From: Paracidobacterium acidisoli
Lineage (GTDB): Bacteria; Acidobacteriota; Terriglobia; Terriglobales; Acidobacteriaceae
Length of the DNA stretch: 64,000 nt
Direction of reading: 5' to 3'
Assembly (NCBI RefSeq): GCF_003428625.2
Contig: NZ_QVQT02000004.1
Location: 496,001 to 560,000, forward strand
Every line of letters begins with the position of its first letter. Positions within the stretch are counted from its first letter, which is position 1. A program made the translations under genes and the position numbers. Of this stretch, positions 24,674 to 33,239 are shown piece by piece. Under the pieces are notes generated by a model. It saw nothing but the letters and a program-made list of their open reading frames with translations. It was not told the origin of the DNA and searched no databases.

Positions 24674-25572
24674 GCTTCGAGATTATTATCCCGTTTCTGA
24701 AGCCCATCGAGCATCTGCTCGAATCGCAGACCATCTCCGAGATCATGGTGAACCCGGATAACTCGGTCTGGATCGAAGAGCATGGGCAGATTCAACGGCT
24801 CTCCGATGTTCAATTCGACGATGGTGCACTGCAAACCGGCCTGGAGGTGATCGCCAATCGTTTCGGCAAAAAGCTGGATGCAGACTCGCCTATCCTCAAC
24901 ATGCGCCTGCCTGATGGCAGCCGCATGGCGGCAATGATTCCGCCTGTGGTCAATCCCCGGCCTCTTCTGACGATACGTCGGTTCACGACCCGAGGATTCA
25001 AGCTAGACGATCTGATACGGGTAGAGATGCTGACCCAGGATCAGGCTGCGACACTGACGGATGCAGTGCGGGAAGGGCAGAACATCCTCATTGCAGGCGG
25101 AACGGCTAGTGGCAAATCGACGCTCCTGGGTACACTAGCCGACGCAATCCCCGATCACGAGCGCATCCTGCTCATCGAGGACACCGCTGAGCTGCACATC
25201 CGCAAGCCCCACATCGTCTCGACCGAATCGCAGACCGATACACACCGAAGCCAAATCACGTTCGACGATCTGCTCAAGGCGGTCCTCCGGCATCGTCCCG
25301 ACCGCATTATTGTCGGCGAAGTGCGCGGGCCGGAAGCACGTACACTGCTCGACGCGATGAACACCGGACATCGCGGTACGCTCGCCACCATCCATGCCAG
25401 CAGCGCAGAGGAAGCTGTGCGCCGGCTCGCTAGCCTTGCAACCCGCAGTGTGGCTAACCTACAACTGCATGTCGCAGAAGAGGACGTTCGGCGAGGTATG
25501 GACCTGATTGTGTACATCAATAGATATCAAGGCAGGCGATACGTAGAGCAGGTATTGACCATCAGCAGTTAG
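24670..25572 (+). CDS. trbB: TrbB/VirB11 secretion ATPase
   Basis: 300 residues starting at a GTG that overlaps the coupling-protein stop. PulE-superfamily ATPase with Walker A GGTASGKST (near residue 140), the Asp box LLIEDTAELHI, and the C-terminal GEVRGPEARTLLDAMNTGH and GTLATIHASSAEEA motifs. VirB11/TrbB forms a hexamer that works with TraG and VirB4. In IncP plasmids trbB comes first in the operon; here it is last and next to the coupling protein. Confidence 0.9.
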   Translation: MSFEIIIPFLKPIEHLLESQTISEIMVNPDNSVWIEEHGQIQRLSDVQFDDGALQTGLEVIANRFGKKLDADSPILNMRLPDGSRMAAMIPPVVNPRPLLTIRRFTTRGFKLDDLIRVEMLTQDQAATLTDAVREGQNILIAGGTASGKSTLLGTLADAIPDHERILLIEDTAELHIRKPHIVSTESQTDTHRSQITFDDLLKAVLRHRPDRIIVGEVRGPEARTLLDAMNTGHRGTLATIHASSAEEAVRRLASLATRSVANLQLHVAEEDVRRGMDLIVYINRYQGRRYVEQVLTISS

Positions 25573-25627
25573 GTCCTCATACGATCTCACATTCAACTCT
25601 TTTAGAACTCCGCAGCTCCCCATGAAT

Positions 25628-26674
25628 TCACAGAGAGCAAGTTTCCATGACACAACTGCGTAGATCGCGGCACAGCTCATCAATACGTTCACGCTTGGAG
25701 TCCCAGGAAAACATGAAGCGCGCCGCTCCACCAATGAAGGTGTAGAACTTCCAGCCATGCTGGCGAAGCAAATCCAGACTTCGATCAGAGGCCGTGACAA
25801 ATACAGCGTTGGACTCGACTGCAGAAGCGATCTGAATACCCGGAATCGTCGTGATCTGGTCAGCAAAGTAGCGCGCGCAAGCATTGCCGTGAACGGCGTT
25901 CCGAAGCCAGGTGCCGCTTTCGATCAGACCGATCCAAGGAGCCGCCAGGAATCTCATCTTGGAGGCGAGTTGTCCTGCCTGTTTGCAGCGGTAGTCGAAG
26001 TCCTCCGCAAGCTTCCGATCGAAGAATAGGATGGCCTCACCCACGGCCATGCCGTTCTTCGTTCCCCCAAAGCACAACACATCGATGCCGCTCTTCCACG
26101 AGATCTCGGCTGGTGAACACCCAAGCCTCACACAGGCATTTGCGAAACGTGCTCCGTCCATATGAAGACGCAGGTTGTGAGCCTCGCACTTCTCCGCGAC
26201 GGCACTGAGTTCCTCTGGCGTATAGACAAGCCCGGTCTCAGTCGCTTGCGTGATGGTAGCTACCAGAGGTTTTGGGTAATGAATGTCTTGTCGCTTTGTC
26301 GCGATCTCTTGAATCGCTGCAGGGGACAGCTTACCATCTTGGCTTTCCGCGACGAAAAGCTTAGATCCGTTTGAGAAAAATTCGGGAGCGCCGCACTCAT
26401 CAGTTTCTACGTGAGCCCCTGACGAGCAGATCACACCGTGATAGGACTGGCAAAGCGACGCTAGAGCCAGGGAATTCGCTGCGGTTCCGTTGAAGACAAA
26501 GAACACTTCGCAATCTGTTTCGAATAAATTGCGAAAGGCATCAGCTGCACGCTTAGTCCATGGGTCGTCTCCATACGAAGAAGCACTGCCGTTGTTCGCG
26601 GCTTCCATCGCGGACCACGCTTCCGGACAGATGCCGGAGTAATTGTCGCTTGCGAATTGTTGCAGGAGATCCAT
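25628..26674 (-). CDS. ltaE: Low-specificity L-threonine aldolase-like PLP enzyme
   Basis: 348 residues, the family's normal length. The PLP lysine is in the CFGGTKNG motif (Lys 206), with stacking His 89 (SGAHVETDE) and Asp 173 (HMDGAR), the usual fold-type I aldolase pattern. The enzyme splits L-threonine/allo-threonine into glycine and acetaldehyde. It is the last gene of the minus-strand operon after the second metallophosphoesterase. The family also includes other beta-hydroxy amino acid aldolases. Confidence 0.85.
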   Translation of the reverse strand: MDLLQQFASDNYSGICPEAWSAMEAANNGSASSYGDDPWTKRAADAFRNLFETDCEVFFVFNGTAANSLALASLCQSYHGVICSSGAHVETDECGAPEFFSNGSKLFVAESQDGKLSPAAIQEIATKRQDIHYPKPLVATITQATETGLVYTPEELSAVAEKCEAHNLRLHMDGARFANACVRLGCSPAEISWKSGIDVLCFGGTKNGMAVGEAILFFDRKLAEDFDYRCKQAGQLASKMRFLAAPWIGLIESGTWLRNAVHGNACARYFADQITTIPGIQIASAVESNAVFVTASDRSLDLLRQHGWKFYTFIGGAARFMFSWDSKRERIDELCRDLRSCVMETCSL

Positions 26675-26726
26675 GGAGTGGTATCGACTCTAAGATTCTC
26701 TTAGAGTTCGCAGCAGCACTGGCTGC

Positions 26727-27779
26727 CTACAGGATTGAGACTTTGCCATCAACGGACTTCGTGAATGCGTGAAGAACACTTCCGTTGCTATCCAGATGGC
26801 GCAGGGTCATTCGGTCCTCTGTTGCGGAGAGATGGCTGAAACCGTACACTTTCTGTCCATATGGCCCGCGCTGCGCGGGATCAATCGTCGGATTTGTGAG
26901 TTCCGCACCGCCGCCACCAGAAATTACGAAACTGGTCGGATGTCCCTCAAACTCCAAGTGCTGCATGTCATGGTCGTGGCCCGCCAGATAAAGGTGAACG
27001 CCTTCCTTGCGAAAGAGCGGGTCCCAATCGCGGATTAGAATAGGATGATCGCCATGTATGCCGTTGGAGTACACCGGATGATGTCCGATGACTATGAGAA
27101 ATGGCGTCGTACGTGGACGTTTGAGTTCTGCTTCTAGCCACGCAAGTTCTTCCACCTGCTGCTGTGGTGTCAAGGTAAAGTTGACTCCATGAGTTTCTAT
27201 GCCGTCGCTGAACGGCATATTACTATCAAGCGCGATGAAGGTGATGAGCGGTTTCGTTGGTGGAAAGTCAAACCGATACCACAGCGATGGCATCGTCCAG
27301 CGAGTCGGAAGAGCAGTGTTTCTTCCGACTTGGGCGTACTCCAATTCTGCGGCGACCTTACTTTCAGGCCAACGTTGGTAGTCGTGATTGCCGGGAATGG
27401 CATAGGCCGGGCAGGAGAAGACATCGGCTGGATACATCTCTTCAAACTGTTTCTGCCATCTGGGCGAGAGCGCACCTCCGGCAAGTTCGCCATACCAGTT
27501 GTCACCTAGCATAAGCAGTGCCTGCGTGCGGAGTCTGTACTGCTGTGCATATCGATTCATTGCCGACGCCACGGCTGTTTGCGCAACGTGATCTTCGTCG
27601 TATCCCCAATCCCCAACAACTAGTAAATTGGCCAAAGACGCATCAACAACAGGTGATGCGTGCATGAATCGCGCTGAGGTAAGCGAAGCAAAAGCGCTAA
27701 AAGCAAATGTCTGTTGCAGAAAGCGACGGCGGCTAGTATGCAAAAGGTGATCTCCAACGGTGAACTTGATCTCTGTCAT
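26727..27779 (-). CDS. Tat-exported metallophosphoesterase, copy 2
   Basis: 350 residues from the ATG at 27779, with the same twin-arginine signal (SRRRFLQQ) and metal-binding motifs as the protein at 1596-2621 (GDWGY, GDNWY, GNHDY, GHHPVYS, GHDHD). It is very similar across the whole length, so the two are paralogues. An upstream in-frame GTG at 27830 would overlap the preceding gene by 26 bases; neither start has a strong ribosome-binding site. It lies between an S9 peptidase and an L-threonine-aldolase-like gene, unlike copy 1. Confidence 0.85.
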   Translation of the reverse strand: MTEIKFTVGDHLLHTSRRRFLQQTFAFSAFASLTSARFMHASPVVDASLANLLVVGDWGYDEDHVAQTAVASAMNRYAQQYRLRTQALLMLGDNWYGELAGGALSPRWQKQFEEMYPADVFSCPAYAIPGNHDYQRWPESKVAAELEYAQVGRNTALPTRWTMPSLWYRFDFPPTKPLITFIALDSNMPFSDGIETHGVNFTLTPQQQVEELAWLEAELKRPRTTPFLIVIGHHPVYSNGIHGDHPILIRDWDPLFRKEGVHLYLAGHDHDMQHLEFEGHPTSFVISGGGGAELTNPTIDPAQRGPYGQKVYGFSHLSATEDRMTLRHLDSNGSVLHAFTKSVDGKVSIL

Positions 27780-27804
27780 CACATTTTTGTGATCGCAGTA
27801 CAGG

Positions 27805-30051
27805 TCAATGCGAAACTCTATCTGGCTCACCGTGCTTTACATATCGGTCAAACCATGCCAGGGTACGGCTCATCGAATCCACTTGCTGATCTAGACTTCT
27901 CAGAGCCGACAAATGCCCGGCATCCTTATACTCAACGAGTTGGGCGGTCTTGCCTGCAGCTCGCAGGTCGCTGAATATCTCTTCTCCTAAATAGAGCGGA
28001 ACAGCCGTATCCTTCGTTCCGTGAAATAGAAGAATGGGGGCCTGTATGCGGTCAAGCCGAAACACCGGAGACTCGTCGATATACCGCAGTGAATCGAGCC
28101 AGGGAGCACCGAGAAAATGGGGCGGCCCTTTCATGGTTTGAATTCCATAGCCCGTGATGTCGCCGTAGTCAGCAACAGGATCTATTGTGCCGTCCATCAA
28201 TGCGGCAGCGCGAAATTGCCTACTCGAAACAAGAAGAGTTAGCGCGGCTTCTACTCCAGCACTTTCCCCGATGAGCCCAATCCTATTTGGATCGGCGATG
28301 CCCATATCGATCACCTTCTGAATACCGGAAAGAATGTTGTTCGATAGATCGGATACATACGATCCCGGCTGCGTTGGGCAATTCGGGAAAAATATTGCAT
28401 ATCCAGCCGCTACGAGGGTCAAGTCTTCGCTATGTCCGTCCATCCCTCCACTCAGCCCGAAGCTTTGCCCGCTTATTGGATTCCATTCACTTGGGTAAAT
28501 CCGCACAATCATTGGAAGTCGTAGCGTCGTGCTGGATACTTTCGTTCCGATAGGAGTCAGAAGAGCGCCATCGATCTCAGTGCCATTCCCGCTGCGCCAA
28601 CTCACCTTTGTATACTGCGCCTGCATGGAATCCGGTCGATTGTCCCCGTCCGTTATCCGTTGCTCATGGCCCGACCAATCTACTGAGACGACCTCAGCAG
28701 AACGATTCAATGACTCTACCGCCAGTAGAAGGCTCTTTCCGCCCTGTGCTAAGAGGGCCGACCCCCATTGATACACGGGCTGCTCATCAAGGACAACTTT
28801 CGTTGTGATCTCTCCCGAGAGTGAATTGTATCCAAGCACAACTGCAGCGCTATCTGAATCCCTTTTGGCTACCATAATTACATCGCCGTTAGGCGCGACA
28901 GTTGGAACTGCCTCATATCGGTACAGTCCAGCCGGAATTGCTGCCACCTGCTGAATTCTTCCTGTAGACACATCCCAAGTGATCAGTTCATTTCCGATAT
29001 CTGCGGTCAACTTGTCGTTCCCTAGACTCCAAGTCGCCGGAAGAAATTTGACAGACCTATCGGTCTGTTTAGCTTCAAATTCCGTCTCCGTTCCCCATGA
29101 GCCAGTACGAACCAATCGATAGGTGGCGCTCGGGGTCTTTGACAACACTTCTTTCAAGGTTGGGAACGCCACCCCGGAAGAATCCGGCAACCAGTTGAAT
29201 ACTCTCTGAGTCGATGTGAATAGGAACACACTATTCTGCATTCTGACATCTGCCCCGGTACGGAGGTCTATAAAGTGGATTTGATATCGGGATGTCAGCT
29301 CAGTTTGCAACGTCCCTTCGTACTCCGCGACAGCAAGATATTTGCCATCAGGAGACACTTCCGGCCACGTAATGCGTCTCCCCTCGATTAGCGTCTTCTT
29401 CGTGCCCGACTTAAGATCGACTCGATCTAAACACACTCTCGGGACACGTCCGTGATCATCTCGGAGACTATCTTTACCGGGTACCGATGAGGAGTCTCGT
29501 TTTGCCGGAAGCGAGTCATAAACTGTAACGCCCTGGCCCGAAGTCGATGTATCCTCGTTCTCGCACCGCCTTGTAATAAGCACTGCTCCATCACCGATCC
29601 ACCTTGGGTACTGATAAATTCCTGTCGAAGACGGTCGGGCATTCTCCACTACCGAAAGTTTCCTTTCGACGGTGTCGTAAATCATGAGCTTGCTATCCTT
29701 CTCTTCGCCACCTAATTCTTCCGGTTTGTTGCCCCTTACGAATGCAAGAAATCGACCACTTGGGGACCATGATTCTTGTGTCGCGTCATCAACTTCACAG
29801 CATATCGTCACTCTCCTCTTTGTATTGAGATCGACAATTCTTAAATCGATCTGACTACGTTGACCCGTTCGAGCTGGGCGGGCGACTTCATACGCGAGGG
29901 CATTCCCGTCAGGCGATAAAGCAATACGAAATGTAAATTGCAACGACGTTTGATTGGCGAATTGTTTCAGCACCGTGGGCTGGTCTACGCTAGCCCACGC
30001 GGCCAAGGAACTCATCATGACACAAAGTACGACAAGCCTTGCTCTCGGCAT
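27805..30051 (-). CDS. Secreted S9-family serine peptidase (prolyl oligopeptidase/acyl-peptide hydrolase type)
   Basis: 748 residues from the ATG at 30051, which follows GGAGGTGG; a signal peptide ends near AAWAS. The N-terminal two thirds form a beta-propeller-like region with TolB-like repeats (SPDGNALAYEVARPA, SPSGRFLAFVRG, SPDGKYLAVAEYE). The C-terminal alpha/beta hydrolase domain has nucleophile motif GESAG (Ser near 597), Asp in GTKDTAVPLY (near 681) and His in DAGHLSAL (near 713). It cleaves peptides or peptide-like substrates. Its place next to a TonB receptor resembles lasso-peptide isopeptidase loci, but no precursor or maturation genes are present, so a general peptidase is more likely. 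Confidence 0.8.
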   Translation of the reverse strand: MPRARLVVLCVMMSSLAAWASVDQPTVLKQFANQTSLQFTFRIALSPDGNALAYEVARPARTGQRSQIDLRIVDLNTKRRVTICCEVDDATQESWSPSGRFLAFVRGNKPEELGGEEKDSKLMIYDTVERKLSVVENARPSSTGIYQYPRWIGDGAVLITRRCENEDTSTSGQGVTVYDSLPAKRDSSSVPGKDSLRDDHGRVPRVCLDRVDLKSGTKKTLIEGRRITWPEVSPDGKYLAVAEYEGTLQTELTSRYQIHFIDLRTGADVRMQNSVFLFTSTQRVFNWLPDSSGVAFPTLKEVLSKTPSATYRLVRTGSWGTETEFEAKQTDRSVKFLPATWSLGNDKLTADIGNELITWDVSTGRIQQVAAIPAGLYRYEAVPTVAPNGDVIMVAKRDSDSAAVVLGYNSLSGEITTKVVLDEQPVYQWGSALLAQGGKSLLLAVESLNRSAEVVSVDWSGHEQRITDGDNRPDSMQAQYTKVSWRSGNGTEIDGALLTPIGTKVSSTTLRLPMIVRIYPSEWNPISGQSFGLSGGMDGHSEDLTLVAAGYAIFFPNCPTQPGSYVSDLSNNILSGIQKVIDMGIADPNRIGLIGESAGVEAALTLLVSSRQFRAAALMDGTIDPVADYGDITGYGIQTMKGPPHFLGAPWLDSLRYIDESPVFRLDRIQAPILLFHGTKDTAVPLYLGEEIFSDLRAAGKTAQLVEYKDAGHLSALRSLDQQVDSMSRTLAWFDRYVKHGEPDRVSH

Positions 30052-30096
30052 TACCACCTCCATCTCCGGGACACTACGATAAGCATCTGGTCGTCG

Positions 30097-33000
30097 TTAA
30101 AACTGCAGTTTCAACGCAAATTGCATAGACCTTGCGCCCCCCTGTTGATAGAGAGAACTCAACGTAGTGAGACTTGAACTGAGCGAGCTTGTGGCTTGAC
30201 CAAATGTAGCGTTGCCCAGAGTTGGATTTATGTAGCCGAAGTTAGGGTGATTGAATACATTGAACGCTTCCGCCCGAAATTGGAGCGTGGCAGTATCCCA
30301 AAGGGGAAAGGACCTCCGAACGGCCAGATTTACCTGCTTCTCGCCAAAACCACGAACAAAATTTCTCGGAGCATTCCCGCTAGTTCCGGTGGTCGGCTGA
30401 GCAAACGCAGCACTATTAACTGCACGGCCCCCAGGGTATGAATCTGAGTAAAGATATATTGGGACGTTCGGAACGAGATTTAGCTGAGGGGCGACGATCT
30501 GTAGATTCACTGGGTTGAGGTATGAACTACCTGTTAGTGAAACGGGAAAGCCGGTTCTTGTCATAACCCGGCCATCAACGGCCCAATCACTGAGAATGGC
30601 TCTTTCAAATTCTGATTTGCCATGATTTGGGAGTTCCCAAGACAATCCGCCTTGTAGATTGTGCCGCACATCGAAATCCGAGTTGCCTCTTTGATATGCC
30701 AGCCCGCCGTCGGTCGAACCGAAGTCTAAAGAATGCGACCATGTATAAGACGCTAAAGCCTGGAGCCCTTTACTTACTTGTCTCTGGAATTGGAGCTGCA
30801 ATGCGTTATAGCTAGACGTGAGGCCATTAGTTATAAAGTAATTAGTTCCGAACAGTTTATTGACCGTGGCGGCATTAAGTTGGGCATACTTTACCAGTTG
30901 TCTCCCATTTGATGCCACATAGCTTATTGTCACAGACTGCCTTGAGCCAAGAGCCTGTTGCAATGCAGCATTCCATTCAATCGAGAACGGCTGGGAAAAG
31001 CCAGGGACCACAAAGTAATTGTTTGAATAAGGGGGAGCGAGAGAAGGTTGACATGTCTGGGCTGCTGACGCAGGGATGGGAAGTCCTCCGCTAACAGAGC
31101 ACAGTGCACTTGTTCCAGGACCTGTCGCAAACACGTTCCCCAACGTGCTGGCGGCGGCGTCATAGAAAAGTCCAATGCCCGCTCGCACCACGGTTTCATT
31201 GTTTTCGGCAGCTCTGGCCGTCCACGCGCCTCCAAGGCGAGGCGCAAAATTGCCCCAAGTTGTGTTGTACAGCGATCCTCCCGCCTTTCCCAACGTCAGT
31301 GCACTTGGATTATCCAGAGTTCCAACGAGTGGATAGACAGGATTTTGAGTGCTGGAATGTGGAGCAGGATTGACCTCCCATCTCAATCCTACTGAAAGCG
31401 ATAGGCGGGGTACGACTCTCCACTCGTCTTGAGCAAATAATGCAAACTGGTTTGACACCGGAGTAGCGGGGAATAGTCTGTAGATGCTTGCCGGACCACT
31501 GTTAGCTAGGACTGGGGCCACACCAAAATAATTTGCAGCTACAGACGGGTTGGCGTATTGGAAGTTTGATTGGTTTCTGCGGTAGTCGAACCCGAACTTA
31601 AATAGGTGCCTTGCAATGGAAAGCGCAGTCATGTCAGTAACGTTGTACTGGTTAGCATAGTTGGCTGTTTCGCTGGCACTAACGGAAGTAAATGCGACCG
31701 GGAATATCAGAGCCATGCCCGCGCTCGGATTAGGGCCGATAGCACCGAATGCCTGACGCAAATCAATGGGTTGAGCACCGCCAAAATCGTCCAAACTTTT
31801 GGCAATTTTTGCGCCGGACCGTCCATATCCAAACCGTATCTGGCTGTTCAGATTTGAACGGGGTTGAACATCTGCGCCTAAAGCATAGGTTTGCTGGTCT
31901 GCGCTGGAATTGTTGACTACTGAGAGTGCTCGAGATCTCGTTGAACTTGGTGTATACGCGGCTCGCCCGAACAGCCGAAATGACGGTGATATTTGATGGT
32001 CAAGACGAAGAGTAGTCGAGTTAATTGAACTAGGCGCGGAGTAGGACTGAAAGAATTGGGCTAGATTTGGGCTCGCTGCGCTTCCGTAATCGATTCCGCC
32101 GGTACTTTGTACTGGAAACGCGTTCAAAATAGGCTGGAGGGCTGGTGCGGCTTCTTGCCGCATGAAGGTATCAGGCACGTACTGCAAACTCGATGGGATG
32201 GACTGAGTCAGGCGGAGCCCTTCGTAGCTCAGGAAAAAAAAAGTTCTGTCTCGGCCTAAGTAGACGTGAGGGATGCTCAGTGGACCACCGAACGTCCCAC
32301 CAAACGCGTTTTGTCGCAATGGAGTCTGTGGCTGCCCGTAATGATCCGTGAACCAATCTCTTGCGTCGAAAAAGTTGTTTCTCAAGTAGTCGAAGAGCGA
32401 TCCGTGCATTTTATTTGTTCCAGACCGTGAAACAAATGCGAATTGCCCTCCCGGAGTGTGGCCGTATTCGGCCGAGTAAGTTGAACTCTCAACTCTAAAC
32501 TCCTGAAGTGAATCGATTGAGAGAATGCTTTGAGTCGTGCCTAACGCTGTAGCAGAAGGTAACGTGCCTCCTTGGCCGAGAGCTGGGCCGCCTGCGCCGG
32601 TACCGGGGCTTGTATTTTGCGATAAGCCGTCCACCGAATAGAAGTTTGACTCGGTTCTCTGCCCATTGACACTGAACTCACCACTTTGTCCTAAAGAAGG
32701 GCTCGACTGCGGAGATCCCGTTACGACTCCCGGAGTAAGCGATATCAAATCTTGGAAGCTACGCCCATTCAACGGCATATTCCTTACAAATTCCGGGCGG
32801 ATGACGGTGCTCACGGAGCCATCAGTTGTATTGATCTGGAGACCGCTTCCATCAACGCTCACGGTTTGCTCGCTTGATCCGATCTGCAACTTGAAATCGA
32901 GAACCGCGTTCTGTGCCACGTTTAACGTAAAAGGAGTGCTTACCGCAGTGCTGAATCCCGGAACCTGCACAGCGACTTCGTAAACACTCGGGTCGAGTCC

Positions 33001-33213
33001 CGGAACTGTATATTGGCCGCTTCCATTCGTGGTGACTTTGCGTTCTGCTCCCGTGCGTTGATCAACCACGCGTACAGCTGCTTTTGGAATTACTGCACCA
33101 GAGCTGTCAGACACCTGTCCGCGGATTTGCGCGCTTTGCGCGAATCCCATAGAACACAGACTGAGGGCAAAAAGAGAGACAAGTAGGGCGCGAAGCTGGC
33201 GAATCATCGTCAT
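30097..33213 (-). CDS. Oar-like TonB-dependent outer-membrane receptor
   Basis: 1038 residues. The signal peptide (ending GFAQS) is followed by a carboxypeptidase-regulatory-like beta-sandwich (QIRGQVSDSSGAVIPKAAVR, then YTVPGLDPSVYEV), then a plug domain (MPLNGRSFQDLISLTPGV) and a long beta-barrel ending in FALKLQF with the terminal aromatic residue. The ATG at 33213 has AGGAG 3 bases upstream; an ATG at 33207 has better spacing. It lies between the ECF fusion and the S9 peptidase, so the likely cargo is a peptide or protein-derived molecule. Base composition of this gene is visibly more AT-rich than the trb region. Confidence 0.85.
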   Translation of the reverse strand: MTMIRQLRALLVSLFALSLCSMGFAQSAQIRGQVSDSSGAVIPKAAVRVVDQRTGAERKVTTNGSGQYTVPGLDPSVYEVAVQVPGFSTAVSTPFTLNVAQNAVLDFKLQIGSSEQTVSVDGSGLQINTTDGSVSTVIRPEFVRNMPLNGRSFQDLISLTPGVVTGSPQSSPSLGQSGEFSVNGQRTESNFYSVDGLSQNTSPGTGAGGPALGQGGTLPSATALGTTQSILSIDSLQEFRVESSTYSAEYGHTPGGQFAFVSRSGTNKMHGSLFDYLRNNFFDARDWFTDHYGQPQTPLRQNAFGGTFGGPLSIPHVYLGRDRTFFFLSYEGLRLTQSIPSSLQYVPDTFMRQEAAPALQPILNAFPVQSTGGIDYGSAASPNLAQFFQSYSAPSSINSTTLRLDHQISPSFRLFGRAAYTPSSTRSRALSVVNNSSADQQTYALGADVQPRSNLNSQIRFGYGRSGAKIAKSLDDFGGAQPIDLRQAFGAIGPNPSAGMALIFPVAFTSVSASETANYANQYNVTDMTALSIARHLFKFGFDYRRNQSNFQYANPSVAANYFGVAPVLANSGPASIYRLFPATPVSNQFALFAQDEWRVVPRLSLSVGLRWEVNPAPHSSTQNPVYPLVGTLDNPSALTLGKAGGSLYNTTWGNFAPRLGGAWTARAAENNETVVRAGIGLFYDAAASTLGNVFATGPGTSALCSVSGGLPIPASAAQTCQPSLAPPYSNNYFVVPGFSQPFSIEWNAALQQALGSRQSVTISYVASNGRQLVKYAQLNAATVNKLFGTNYFITNGLTSSYNALQLQFQRQVSKGLQALASYTWSHSLDFGSTDGGLAYQRGNSDFDVRHNLQGGLSWELPNHGKSEFERAILSDWAVDGRVMTRTGFPVSLTGSSYLNPVNLQIVAPQLNLVPNVPIYLYSDSYPGGRAVNSAAFAQPTTGTSGNAPRNFVRGFGEKQVNLAVRRSFPLWDTATLQFRAEAFNVFNHPNFGYINPTLGNATFGQATSSLSSSLTTLSSLYQQGGARSMQFALKLQF

Positions 33214-33239
33214 GGGCTCCTGAATCGTAAGAGTTCTGC

